DNA of 64,000 nucleotides, taken from positions 1,612,001 through 1,676,000 of the forward strand of contig CP021224.1 of NCBI GenBank assembly GCA_003999685.1, given 5' to 3'. This DNA is from Taiwanofungus camphoratus (Eukaryota > Basidiomycota > Agaricomycetes > Polyporales > Taiwanofungaceae). Shown in pieces: positions 34,297-47,353 of the stretch. The notes below the pieces were generated by a model. It did not search any database. It was not told the origin of the DNA and saw only the letters and a list, made by a program, of their open reading frames with translations. Each line of letters opens with the position of its first letter. Positions within the stretch are counted from its first letter, which is position 1. Made by a program: the position numbers and the translations under genes.

Positions 34297-36934
34297 ATGG
34301 GTGAGCCGCAATCTTCCCCGACTACTCCTCCTACTAAGAATATTCCACTACCTGATACTCCTGCCGTGCGTAAGTGTACACAAGACCCATCATATCTGGA
34401 TGGAGACCTGGAAGAGGGTCGAGTAGCAGTGATACAGGAACTTGGAGAATCCATCTTCGAGGTTTCTGTCCAGTTCTTTCTCGACAACATCTTCCCCCCA
34501 CTTCGTCCGGAATTCGACCTTGATAGAGTCATTCAGACGCTCAAAGACCAAAACAACATTTCACAGAGCGGACGATGGAGATCTTTTCCAGTCAACCCCG
34601 CTGCGTCATGGTCTAATGAGAATGTTACCTTCAAGCCTCTCGAGGACATGGTCAGGCAGATTGCAATGGCGGGCGGATTGGGCGGTAATGGCAGACTGCT
34701 TGACTTCGAGAACAATCCAAATCACACCCCAAAGTCGGAACTCAGAGACTCTACATCTCGCCCCGACGGATATCTTATACTGCATGACAAACAAGATGGT
34801 GTCCACTGGACAGACATCGCCCTTTGTGCTGAATACAAGAAGAGAAAATCTATTGATGACAGGAATGATGTGAGTACGAAGGCTGATGAATGTAAGAGGC
34901 TCATAACTGATATTGGTACAGAATGTTCGGAAGATTGTGTGGGGCATGCACCATTGCATGCGCAATGATCCACGTCGAAGATTTACGATAGGCCTTACAA
35001 TTGAGGATATGGATACGAGACTTTGGTTCTGTAGCCGTTCGGAGACATTAGTGACCGACCTTTTCAACTTTACGACGGTGCGTTGCCATACAATTTTTGT
35101 ACAAAGTGTCATCTTACGCTGCACACAGGACCATAAGACCGTTGTTCATATATTCTTGTCGTTGATGTATGCTGCATCACATGAAGTCGGTTGGGATCCT
35201 ACAATTTGTCCCGTCACGGATAGCGAAGGCAAGGTACTATTGGACAGCGATGGTAAACGCCGGTTCGACATTTCTGTGCGATCGGCAGACGGAACCAATG
35301 TTGTATATCGCACAATCAAGATTCTAGCCGACTTTGGCGCGAATGCGCCTCAGGGCAGGGGTACTCGGGTTTGGGAAGCCAAGAAATTGGAGAATGGAGA
35401 GGAATGTGGAGAACCCGTTGCACTCAAAGATTCTTGGATCGACAGTGATCGTACAAGAGAAGGTGCTCTTTATGGAGAGCTTCGCGCCTCGGATACTTCC
35501 ACAGATTTTCAAGATGCCATGAAGACATTCATTATGACGGTTATATGCGAGGGAGATGTCTACATCAATGGAGAAATTGATGACACTCGGACGCTCATGA
35601 CGCGGGGTCAAGGAATTCCAAAGAACAGTTCCCACTTTACAGTCCAACTCACATGGCCTCCCGCAGCCAAATTAAGCCAGTCGTCGAGAGTGACCACGGG
35701 GTATCATCACAGTCCGGAAGAGTACATGTGGAAGCTACCGGATCCTCCCAGAGTCTATCATCCGAAAGCACACTATCGGATTGTTTTCAAGGAGGTGTGC
35801 AAGCCCATATACACAGTCCCCTCGTTGGCCACGGTTTTCCAGCTAATCGCTCAAGTTATTCGTGGTAAGTGCCTTGTCCATTTGCGAATGGATCTTGTTA
35901 TTAATCCACTCTTTTGTACTGGTGTGACTAGGGTTGAGATTCCTGCATCGAAATAAGTGGGTCCATCGTGATATAAGCGTGGGAAACATCCTTGTAGACA
36001 AGGCGTCGAATGTGAGGTTAGGTGATTTGGAGTACTTGAAGAGGATGGATCAAGATGGCGCACATGATATACGGACGGTGCGCACTTAGTACCATTTGAT
36101 TTGACTGTATCCTTATCTCTGCATCATCAGGGCACTGCTGATTTCATCGCAATAGAAATTGATGGACGAACGTATAAATTCATGTCGGAACAAGATGACA
36201 CCGATGATACAGATGATAGTTCGACACCACCTCCGGAACCTATAGAGTCTTCCGAAGCGATCGATGCAGTCGCTGAGTCGTCACTCCCTGATCCCAATGT
36301 AGCAGACTGGGAACCGGAAACGCAGGTGAAACAGAAGCCTGGTGTGAGATACAATCCTCTGCATGACCTTGAATCCTGCTGGTGGGTTGCAGTATATTTC
36401 CTCTTCAATTACCGTGTCGTCCGCGTCGGCAATAGTGCACCATCAAGTGATTATGACCGTAAGCTAGAAGGGCAAATGCGTTACGCAAAGAGGCTCTTTT
36501 ACGGAGACTTGGCATCGAGAATTAGTACCTTGACTGACGTTGGCGTTTTCATCGATGCTGTGGGCAACCTTCATTCATCTGTTAAAGGCACAGGCGTCAT
36601 GCTCGAAGATGCGAGGAAGCGGCTCATAAAACGTTACCGCGAGGGCGAGAAAGATTTGGCTACACTCAACCACACAGTTGCGGACGGTATTCATGCAAAG
36701 ATCGAAAAGCAGTTTATCGAGAAATCGAAAATCCTGTCCGCAAAAAATGTCGAAATCGGTCCATTCAGAGGGGTCGAGAGAAAGGCGACGAGCAAGCGGC
36801 GACGAGAGGACGCGGACGGAGGAGATGGCAAAGAAGACGTTCAGGCGGAGGATGTTGAACCCACCGGAAGTGCTGTCGCACCATTAAAACATTCATCCTC
36901 GTCGAAGAAACCCAGGCTATCTTCGGATCCTTAA
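34297..36934 (+). CDS. FunK1 fungal-type protein kinase
   Basis: Five exons (34297-34869, 34922-35077, 35129-35864, 35932-36077, 36131-36934) with 50-67 nt introns give 804 residues in one frame. The kinase loop is at residues about 500-510: H500-R501-D502 in WVHRDISVGNILV, with N507. The metal-binding Asp is D520 in LGDLEY, where ordinary kinases have DFG; a DLE-type motif is, as I recall, usual for FunK1. The activation segment ends in GTADFIAIE (538-546). The N-terminal ~450 residues carry the FunK1-specific region, and the C-terminus is acidic with a basic KRRRED cluster that may be a nuclear signal. FunK1 kinases are greatly expanded in Agaricomycetes and linked to multicellular development; the substrate is unknown. 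The gene looks intact. Confidence 0.9.
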
Positions 36935-37627
36935 CGGCTTGACGGCACTCATACAAGGACGCACTCTCATAACAAGGTTGGCGTGGTCGGGCAAGTCGAA
37001 GAGACAACGCGTGTCCACAAACGCAATCTTTCCCGGACGAGGAAAAACTAGGTGAAGATGAAGTATATAATCGTCCGACTTATTTCCAAATGCAACTAGT
37101 ATGATGTATATTATGGAGTTGATATCACCATGTAGAATCCAGGCTGTATTATTTTGTTTGTCGAATTGCTGGACTGATTTTCATACGTCAATACATTACA
37201 AGTGAGCTGCGAATATTGGTGCATTCGAAGTTTTCGTTGATCCTTTTCAAAAGGAATTTTGTCTTCCAGATATTGGTGCATTTGTGGCCCTTCAAGTTGT
37301 GATCCAACTTGAAGATGTGCCATAGACAATTGGTTCGTTGGTATATGTACTTTTAATTAGTGTCCACTACAGACATGGGATAACCGCTGATGGAATACCT
37401 GTGAGAACAAGCGAAAAATCGACGACGGCCGCGGTTTGTCCACGGGCACAAATGAAGCCCGAAGGGCAATCGCGTGAGGTAAGTACACAAAAATTGACTG
37501 TTTATATACCCGGTACCCCCCCTGCTCTCGGCCAGGCACTATCGCGGCCGAGCTTGCGAGCTCGCCACGATTGTGTGCTCCAACAATACCGACGAATGAT
37601 TATCCCTCAGAATTGTGTGGACGAACG
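36935..37627. other. Kinase downstream flank, no gene
   Basis: A likely 3' untranslated region and spacer. The short phrase GAT/AATATTGGTGCATT occurs twice about 60 bp apart (near 37211 and 37270). I see no gene. The region ends where the second copy of repeat R begins. Confidence 0.4.
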
Positions 37628-39049
37628 TTCCCTCAATTCACGTGATGTTGCAACTTGAGCAAATAGATGCTACCCTTGTAGCTCCATCCATTTGATCCAC
37701 TTCGTATTGGCACTCCATACCTCAGCACATGCTCATCGCTCAAATTCAGATCAATCATTGTTTCTCCCATACTCGCAGCAATGGTGTCCTGGTATTCTCT
37801 CTCGACAATCAGGAGATATTAAGTTAATATCAACTATGATAGGGCTGTTGCAGCTTAGATGTCTTTTTGTCTGCTTCCCGAGGTACGCATATCAAATATA
37901 TACCATTCAAGCTCAAAATTTTTCATGTTCATATTTGCCATTCTTCTCTTCCTTTATCAGAATAATCACCCTGTGCTCATTGTCTCGTGCCCTCAAGATC
38001 ATTTTTACATGGGTGAAAGGATTGATTGATAAATGTCAGTCCCACATTCATCCACTTAATGTCAGTGTGTACATGATGAGTCTGTTCTTTACAGTGTATG
38101 TGGAGATTGGAATACAACTATGGATGTATTAGCCAGGTGTAGTATTTTGAATTTTAGTAGTAATTTGTACTAATTTACTATGATGCTCTGCTCTTATCAG
38201 AACTGAGTCTTGCTTGGATTACATGCATGATCAGTCATGTGGACATGCATTCTCCTTATGTGATACTGTCACCTGATAGTTCATTGATTCCAGCTGCCCT
38301 ATACCATGTTGTCATTAGTTATCATGTCCAAACATTTTGGCTAGTCTTTTCAGTTTTCACTACCTTGTAATCAGCTTCTCATCATGTCAAAGTCTCATAT
38401 GCAACAGCCATCTAACTGTAAGGGGAGCCTCTTGCAAATAGAGGTGTCTCAGCCACCTCATCTTGTGTACAGACCTCAAGCCTGCTGATCATTGAGGGTG
38501 TCAAGTTGTTGTCTGTCAGATGAAGGCAATTGAGGCATCATTGTATGTTGTCAATGGATCTTGAAGACTCTGCAGGTCAAGACATATTGAGATGGAATGG
38601 TTCAATGACTTCACTCTTGATAAATGGATCTTTGATAGTTCCTGCTTCACATATGCCTGTGTGTATCTCAGATGAAGCATCCAACATTGTGCATAATGAT
38701 CATGAGCATGGCAATAATATGAAAGATGTGATGCTACTCTGCCTTGCTGCTCATGAGGATAAGCAAAGAACACTAGATTAACAGATGTTGAATGATTGTC
38801 ACAAAACAGCTTTTGGTGGATTGTGGGATGTCACAGAGAGCTGAACACTTTTTAATAGCTCATAATCCAAAATTGAAAATGTATTTGATATCATGTGATA
38901 TATATCTCATGCACAACAATATAAAGCAAGCCTTTGATCTTATATGCCAGCCATGAATCTGATGAAGCAGACAGATCCATTGCCAGTTGCATGGTGGACT
39001 AGGTCAACAGTGAGTGAGATACAACAATTGTCAGAAACAGGACTCACAG
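37628..39049 (+). repeat. 1.42-kb repeat R, right copy
   Basis: The same direct orientation and extent as the copy at 26176-27594. Its last base abuts the LTR-D of E7 exactly, so the repeat may continue beyond E7, and its true right end is uncertain. Confidence 0.75.
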
Positions 39050-39256
39050 TGTTATCAGGGGTACACCCATTAGAGTGCTGCAAATGGTGGATATGGAGTG
39101 CAGTGAGGGTTGTTACTGGCTGGCAGGGGTAACAGGTGTATTTACTTTTCTCTTACCTTACATCATGGACATGTGGCTCCACTTCCAGTTACTCATTCAC
39201 CATATGTCCAACGGCCCGACTGTCTCCGCTTATGCCATCTGTAGTTACTCATATGG

Positions 39257-40244
39257 TGATAGGTGCCAGGCCCTTCTAGGCCCCACGGAGTGCCCTCACT
39301 TGACCCTAGGACCTTAGTCATATCTTTGACGCCACTCGACGCATCCGATACAGCCCAAAAAGCCACCACGAGACTCTCTGATAGCTTCGAATCACACCAC
39401 AGCCACTCTGCCAGTTCTGGTCTGACATTCTGGTGTACCATTCCCTCTGCACACAATACACCACACGCAGTTGCCACTCAAGGTCCTTGCACATGACCGG
39501 TCTCGCCACTCTGATATCGCTTGATCTGCGACGACACACCACTTGATGCACTCGATAATGCTATGGCCCCAGGATTTGCCTTATATTTCATGTATGTTCC
39601 TTTGTTTCAGCCTTTCTAGTGACATCAAGTACCATAGCCACTCTCTCTACAGGCTACTCTGTAGTACGCAAGTAGTTAGGATGCCACTCGTACTACGCCA
39701 CTCCTGATGTGCCTTACATTATAGTACAGTAGTATAAACGCAATGTACAGTGTCTCAGAACAACAGAGAAGTTTTCCCCCATCCTGCAGAGCTCAAGAAG
39801 AGCACCTTCGATTCAGTCTCCTACTGCATTCTACTGCGTCTTTCCGTCTTCGATTACATTCGAAGAGTTGTGTCTACTATCCACCTTCTACAGTATCTTG
39901 AAGGGTTGGATCTCATCCGTCTCCGACATCCATCAAAGGGTTGCATTAGCATCTCGTCTCTAACCCAAGTCCGCCTTCTACAGTAATTGAAGGGCTGCAT
40001 ATCAGCTAAGTCCTCACATTTAGCCTCTTCTTAGTACAGTACAGCATAGTAGCACATCGAAGCTACATCGAGCAGTCATGACACATGTCGTAGGTCATTG
40101 AAGACCTTTGTAGATGTCTCTCAACCCATTTGAGATCAGGAACCCTTTGCTGCTGACTCTCCCCTAGCACACTAACTAGTACTATAGCCATCCAGCTTCT
40201 CTAGGTCGTACCCAGTTGGGGTTGGAGTGTTATAGTGCGCATCA
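39257..40244 (+). repeat. LTR-C inside the 5' LTR of E5
   Basis: A 988-bp copy of family C (TGATAGGTGCC...GCATCA) sits inside the LTR-D of E5. It has the family TATA region (about 39733) and a shortened minisatellite. A target duplication is not clear: flanks read ATATGG and ACATGC. It is the best copy for defining the 3' end of the family. Confidence 0.7.
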
Positions 40245-40678
40245 ACATGCCGCTTACCTTTCTCTCTTTACGCTGTCCCCAGGGTAGTAGTGGAAGTGCC
40301 TGGGGGATGGTGGCAGTAGTATATATACGACCCTTAGATGACGGACGGTCTTTAGCTTTGTCCTCTTTGTTCATACCATAGAGTACTACGCCTTTGTACT
40401 CAATATACCTTGCTTTACTCGCTACTCCGTATCACAAGAAGCCTGCAACCCTTCAAGACCACATAGGGCTTGTGGTTGAAGAACGCTTCCAGAACAAGTG
40501 ACTCATCATCACTAGCATTCTGCCTCATCACCCAGCTGCATATAGCCTCACTATTAGGCAGCACGTTAATGGGCGCACCCCCAGTAACACTAGGATAAAG
40601 CTCCTACACACCAGAAATGAACCTGTACCGGTTCATGAACAAGGACCAGCATACTCATTAGGACAAGTACTGGTCATC

Positions 40679-42626
40679 ATGGACTATCAACGACCTTTTG
40701 ATTTGAACTACCAGCAAGAGGAAGAGCTGGACCATGCAGAATACGACCAAGATCTTCCAACATTGGAAGAAGTGCTGGACCAGGCAGAGTGTAACCTCAG
40801 AGCCATCCTCCATGCTGACAGCTCCACCAGTTTCCTCACCCAGGAACAAAGAGAACTAATACAGTACACTCACTCTCACCTTTTCAGAGCAGCTGATGCT
40901 TGGCAAGCAGTACTAGAAAATCATGCATGACTAAGTAGAGGAAGTTGGCCTCTTCCCCCCACACCCTCTGAAGATTTTGACGACATTCTCAACCATTGCA
41001 TCTGCATCACACAAGGAGTGCTCTCCAACCCACACTTCACCTTCCAACTAGCCGTGCCCAGGATCGTAGCCCTCTATCAGAGGCTACTCAGTGCCAGGGA
41101 ATTCTATCGTCGCTGGCAAGCTGGATCCATCCTCCAGAACGAGGAGGAGTCTGAGTCTAATGTGTGCAGGGAAGGCTCATCGCTATCAACAGGAGAACAA
41201 TTGAGACGTTCACTGACACTACACGAGGACCTCTAACTGGAGGGTCTGTTCAAATCAACCCTGCCCCCACCAATATGACCCAGCCCCTTACCAAGGCAGC
41301 AACCTTGAACCCTGCACCCCAACCAACCATGTGCTCATACAAGCCCAGTTCACTACCTTTGATGAAGAAGATCATCCCTCTGATAGCGCCAGCACAGAAG
41401 TAACTGACCCAGAGGCAGATCCATCAGAGCAACAAATGGAACCAGAAGCAGAGGGAAAGACGTCCCCCCACACTCCTGATACGCCATGAGGTTTAGGCAT
41501 TTTCTGTTCTGAGGGAGCCACACAAGAAGAAAGGCCATCTGGAGGAGGAGGGCCATCTGAAGGAGACTCTTCTGGCGATGAAGGAGGCCCACCCAGAGGA
41601 GGACCACCTGGAGGAGGCCCACCCAGAGAAGGCCCACCCAGAGGTGGCCCACCTGGAGGAGGCCCACCTGGAGGAGGCCCACCTGGAGGAGGCCCGCTTA
41701 GGGGAACCCCTGCACCTCAAGGGTATAACCACCTGCTGGACCAAAAGGAGCCGGAAATTGAGAAATTCTCTGAAAAATGAGAGGATGCCCATCATTTTGT
41801 CATTCAGTTTGCCCAATGTTTCGACACTGTTCGCTGGGCCCTCACCCCTGACCGAGAAAAAGTCAGCAACTTCCTCAGCCACTTGGAGGGAACCCCTGGA
41901 AAATGGGCAGACACCCTTACAGAAGCAGCCTTCCAGCCACACCCCACCTGGTATGGGGCAACAAGAGGGTATGACACCTACCAAAACATTGTCTTGCAGT
42001 TCCTCCTACATTTTGGGGTCATTGAGGAAGAGGTGTCAGCCTCCATCGACCTGTGAAACTTAGTCTATACCTTTGACAAGACCATCGAGGACTTCAATGA
42101 ACAGTTTGATAGGCTGGCCTCTTTGGCAGAAATCACAGAAGAAAGTGCCCTCATAGCCTGGTACAGAGAGAAGCTGCCCAGCATCATCCAGGGGCATATC
42201 ATGGAATGCGATGTTCCCCCCACAACTTTGGCAGGATGGAAGGAAGCCACGGCCCATAGAGACAGGGCCTACAGGAACAATAAAGCCATTGACGTGGCAA
42301 TTAAGAAAGTCAAGACACCCACTCACATCTCCAACTGGGCAGGCAACTACAACCAGCCTGATAATCAGCAGCGTCTGACGGACTGAAAGTCAGGGTCATG
42401 CTACAGGTGTCACAAAAAGGGACACCTCGCTAAAGATTGCCCAGACAAGGCAATGGGCTCAGGAGGAGGTGAAGGAAGGAAACCCCCTGCCAGAAAGGCT
42501 ATGGTAGGGGACACGACAGAGGCCGACGATGGGACCCCTGAGCAAGAGGATGTGATGGACCAAGAAATGGTAGACCGCCTTTTCCCCCACTTTGCTAAAT
42601 ACGAAGACTTCTCGGATTTTCTCTAA
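40679..42626 (+). other. gag: E5 gag region with Gly/Pro tandem repeat
   Basis: This gag-like region starts MDYQRPFDLNYQQ, passes through a helical N-terminal part, a Gly/Pro/Arg-rich linker, a capsid-like core (QFAQCFDTVRWALTPDREKV, then WYREKLPSIIQGHI), and ends at a zinc knuckle near 42399-42442. The capsid part resembles Ty3/gypsy gag of other chromoviruses. It is the only A/D-type element here in which the capsid region is visible. It is broken and counts as a fossil. Confidence 0.7.
41578..41700 (+). repeat. 15-bp tandem repeat in E5 gag
   Basis: About eight imperfect copies of a 15-bp unit (GGAGGCCCACCTGGA), giving repeats of Gly-Gly-Pro-Pro with Gly, Arg or Glu. It lies between the N-terminal and capsid parts of gag and would form a flexible linker. 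The opposite strand reads as a Leu/Val/Gly repeat, which is only a shadow. Confidence 0.8.
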
Positions 42627-45600
42627 GGCAACCCGACTCCACGCACGAGTTGCCAGAACTCTCTGTACGAAATGTAATTACCAGTCTCTGCAAACACAAT
42701 ACACTCTATTTGCCTGGTTACATTGTCATGGGAGAAAAAGCTGTCACAGTATGCCCCCTATTAGACAGCAGGGCCAATGCCAACCTAATCCATCCAAGCT
42801 TTGTAAAGAAATGGGGACTCCCCACCAGGCCACTACCACGAGCAGTGACCTCTACCACCATTGATGGGAGTGCAAACAAGGGGGGGCCCATCACCCATAG
42901 GGTCAAAGGAAGTATCCGACTACAAGGTAACAATGTCCCAACCAACTTCTATGTTTCCGACATTGGGCCACTCGATGTTGTGCTCGGCAACCCCTGGCTC
43001 GCACAAGTCAACCCCAGGATTGACTGGGTAAAGGAGATGCTCGACATCGACCAAGCCAGGCTTGCCAAATGGCAGGGGTACTACACCTGGATTATGACCC
43101 AACCAACCTCAAATGGGATCCCTCTATGCCATGTCTCTGTGCATGAGGACGACGATGAGCTGGAAGAAATAATATGTGCATACACGCAAGGAGAGGGAGT
43201 GCTTGGGGTTTTCCAGCACAAGGAACAGCCGCTCACCAATGAAGAGGGGTTTTTGCAACCACCAATCCTGAGGAAAGCAATGCTAAACAGGGTCACCCGC
43301 TTCTCAAACTCCAAGCTGCTGGTACTGAATGCTAGGGAGACTGTGGAACTGGAAACACCGACAGAGCCACCCCCTTCACTGGAGGATCTCATTCTGGAAT
43401 ACCTGTGGGACTACAAACAGGTGTTTGAAAAAGCTGCTGTGGACCGCTTCCCCGAATCGAAGCCGTGGGACCATGCAGTTGAGCTGAAACCAAACTTTGT
43501 CTCAAAGAAATGCAGGGTGATCCCACTATCCGTAAAGGAACAGGCCAAGATGGACAAGTTCATATCAGAGAATATGGCGAAGGGGTATCTGTGAGAATTG
43601 AACTCCCCTATGGCATCACCCACCTTCTTTGTCAAAAAAAAGGATGGGACACTGTGTCCATGCCAAGACTACCGGTATCTGAATGATGCCACAGTCAAGA
43701 ACACTTACCTGTTGCCTCTGATAGGGGAGCTCATTGATCAACTCCAGAAAGCCATGGTGTTCATCAAGCTAGACCTTCAGAACGGATACAACAACATCTG
43801 AATCAGAGAAGGTGACCAGTGGAAGGGCACATTCATGGTAAAGCATGGCAACAAGGACAAGCTCGTCGAGCCCACTGTCATGTTCTTTGGAATGTGCAAT
43901 GCCCCCACCACTTTTCAGCATATGATGAACAATGGGTTCCAAGACCTGTTGGCCGAAGGATGGATAGCGATCTATATGGATGACATCCTCATCTTCTCAG
44001 ATGACACAACAGTACACCGGGACTGGACACGGCAGGTCCTGCAGCGGTTACAGGAACTTGACCTATTTGTGAAACTGGAAAAATGTGCTTTCAATGTTGT
44101 TGAAGTCAACTTCTTGGGAATGACGATCTCACCCGGACAGGTGCACATGGACAAGGACAAATTGAGTGGGATAGTGGACTGGCCTCACCCCACCAGGGTG
44201 AAGGACGTCGAACAATTCATGGGACTTGCAAACTACTATCAACGTTTCATCCACAATTTCTCCCATATTGTGCACCCTTTGAACGTGATAAAGAAGAAGC
44301 GCACTGAATGGGACTGGACACCCACTTGCAAAACTGCCTTCGAGGAGCTCAAACGATGCTTCTCCAGCATGCCTGTCCTCCACATGCCAAACCCCTCCAA
44401 ACCATTCACAATTGAAGCAGACACCTCACTTGTAGCAACTGGAGCGGTCCTGCAGCAAGCTGATGACCAGGGCTGGCTCCATCCCATCGCATTCCTCTCG
44501 AAGAGTCTGAAAGAGGCTGAACAAAACTATCAAATTTACGATAGGGAACTCCTTGCCATTGTACACGCACTCAAAGTGTGGTGCCACCACCTCAAGGGCA
44601 ATGGACACACTACCATGGTGATCACTGATCACAAGAACCTAACCTACTTCCAGGAGGCCCAATGATTGAACCGCCAGCAGGCCTACTGGCAGTTATTCCT
44701 ATCCCTGTTTGACATCCAGCTACTCAATAAAAAAGGCAGCTGCCTCATCGATGCTGATGCTCTGTCCCGATGGCCAGACCACCCAGGGGGTGAACATGAC
44801 AATGAAGATGTCATCCTCCTCCCAGACGACCTGTTCCTCAATGCCACTAACACAGCCATTATCAAAAAAATACATGAATGTCATAGCTGTGATAAAATGG
44901 TCATCGAGACAATTGACACCTTAAAACAGGGGAAGGTACCGCCATTCAAGGGCACAGGATTCGCACACACAAAACTGGCAGACTGGGACGTTCAGGAAGG
45001 ATTGATTTTGTACAAAAACTGAGTCTACGTCCCTCCCGACAATGACCTGTGCTGAGAAGTCATCTGACTCTGCCACGACACACCTGCCATGGCACACCCT
45101 GGTGCTCAAGGCACCCTTGCCATCACCAGAAGGGATTGGTTCTGGTATGGGATGACCACGTTCATTGAGAAATACATTGAGAGATGCGCCAAATGTCAGG
45201 AGAACAAGATCAACATGCACCCAACGAACCCCCCACTAATGGCCATCCCAATGGAACCAAACTCCCAACTGTTCTTGCACATATCGTTCGACTTCATCAC
45301 TGACCTACTGGAGTTGCAGGGGTACGACACACTCATGGTGGTAGTTGACAGAGAGCTCACCAAGGGTATCATATTGGTACCCTGCACCAGGAACATAGAT
45401 GCTGTTGGGACAGCAGAGGCCCTCCACCTCAACGTATACAGGTGGTACAGCTTGCCTGACAGGATGATATCAGACTGGGGCCCACAGTTTGCGGCCACTG
45501 CATTCCGGGAATGGTGTAAGCTGACTGGAGTCAAGGCGGCAATGTCCACAGCCTTGCCTATCACCCCCAGTCTGATGGGAGCACGGAGCGGGTCAACCAG

Positions 45601-46725
45601 GAGTTAGAAGCAGCCTGGAGAATTCTGTGCACAAATGATCCCCACACATGGGTCTGACACATTTCAGAGTTTGAATTCACACACAACCAGGTGCCGCATG
45701 CTGGAAGAAAGGACTCCCCATTCAAGCTGATCATGGGATATGACCCAAAGGCCATCGGCTCTCCTTGGCCCTCAGAGAAGTACCCCATGCTTCAGGACTG
45801 CCTGACCCAGATCTCCGAATCCTGCAAGGAGGCCCTTGTGGCACAAGAACTGGCATGGAAGCTGATGGAGGACAGGACCCCCTTCCCCTGGAAACCATTC
45901 CAGAAGAACAACAAGGTTTGGCTAGAAGCCATGAACCTTTGCCTGAAGACAATAAGTCGGAAGTTTGATCCCAAGCAACTTGGGCTGTTTAGGATCGTCA
46001 AAGTCAAGGGACCCCTGACTTACAAGCTACAGCTCCCGAGGACCTGGAAAATCCACCCGGTGTTCCACACATCTTTACTCACCCCATACAGGGAAATGGC
46101 GGAACATGGACCAAACTGTGCTAAGCCCCCACCTGACCTGGTCGAAGGGGAAGAAGAATATGAAGTTGAAGGTATTCACAGGCATCGTGCCCACCATGGA
46201 GGGTGGGAGTTTCTCATCAAATGGAAAGGATGGCCAGCTTCCACCAACACATGGCAAATGGAGGAGGATCTGCGTCACGCCCCCGAACTGTTAAAACAGT
46301 ATAAAAGGGCAAACCACCTCAGTGTCAACCCAGAATCCAGCCACTCAATTGCAACATGCACAGCATTCACCTCCACCCCAGACGTCGACCTCAGCCATGT
46401 CCCACCAGAACAACCTTGCCAGGGCCTGCCTCACCACTTCCATCCTCACTGCCACCAATGCCCACACCCTCAACCCCTTCCTCCAGGGGCAACAGAACCT
46501 CCCCAACTGGGATGATGGGATTGTGGTTGCCCTCCCCTGCCAAGCGACGTTGGGTCTCACCACCAACTTCCTGACCCCAGCCAACCGTCTAGGGTGGGTA
46601 TTGGCCAATGAGCAGCTCCGCCCAGTGGTCAACACTGCCCTCATCATCTGGCCTGACCTTGCATGTCAGGTCACCATTTTCTGGCACGAGGCTGAGGTCA
46701 TCCTCCACCTCGACCAGGTCATCCG

Positions 46726-47353
46726 TGTTACGGGGGTGTTTACGCCCATAAGTGACTACTAGTGACAGTGAGTCGTTGAGTAGTCGAGCGTGTATGCGAG
46801 GAGTCAGCCTAGCTGATGACGAGTATACACCTAAGTCTTCAACCACTAGCCCAATGGTCTCGAGAGAGTTGCAGGCTATGTTGTGTCATCTAAGTCCAAG
46901 TGTAGTCACAAGGAAATAGATGGTCTGAGAAGACCCGTTGAATAGACGAAGGTATATACAAAGTACAAGGACAACAACAGTGTCCAAGTACATAGTGAAC
47001 TAAGGCTACCAAAGTGTAACCTGAGGTAAGAAACGAGGTAACAGGACGGTTACCAGGGTGTAACAGAAGGTGATAAACAAGAGGACAAGATTGGGGTACT
47101 CTGCAGTGAGTCAACCCCCTTAAGTACTATGATGGCTTAGGGCAGGTCGGCCCTTGCTCCACAGGTATCAGTACCTACTAAGTGTCCCTGAGTCAGAGGC
47201 TCGAACAGCCCCCTCTGAGTAACGGTCCATAACTAAGCGGGGACGGACAGCCCATCTGGAATGGTGGTGGTAATCGTAAGTGTACACAACCTGCTAGTCC
47301 GAAAAGTGAAGAGAAAATGAAATGTACACCCACACCTGTATCGCCTTGTAACA
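46726..47353 (-). repeat. LTR-A, 3' LTR of E6
   Basis: A 628-bp LTR, somewhat longer than its partner because of an extra GGTAAC/GTTACC-rich segment near 47015-47075. The same extra segment is present in the LTR at 63495. Confidence 0.85.

Noticed and set aside
26176-39049. The two R repeats as LTRs of one giant element carrying host genes
   Set aside because: No matching target duplication at the outer ends, no polypurine tract or priming site inside, and the enclosed genes are ordinary spliced host genes. I kept only the observation that the repeats flank the island.
41353-41682. A Leu/Val/Gly repeat protein on the minus strand
   Set aside because: It is the antisense of the Gly/Pro tandem repeat in E5 gag.
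41578-41700. A CRISPR-like array
   Set aside because: Units are contiguous without spacers, in frame within gag, and the genome is eukaryotic.
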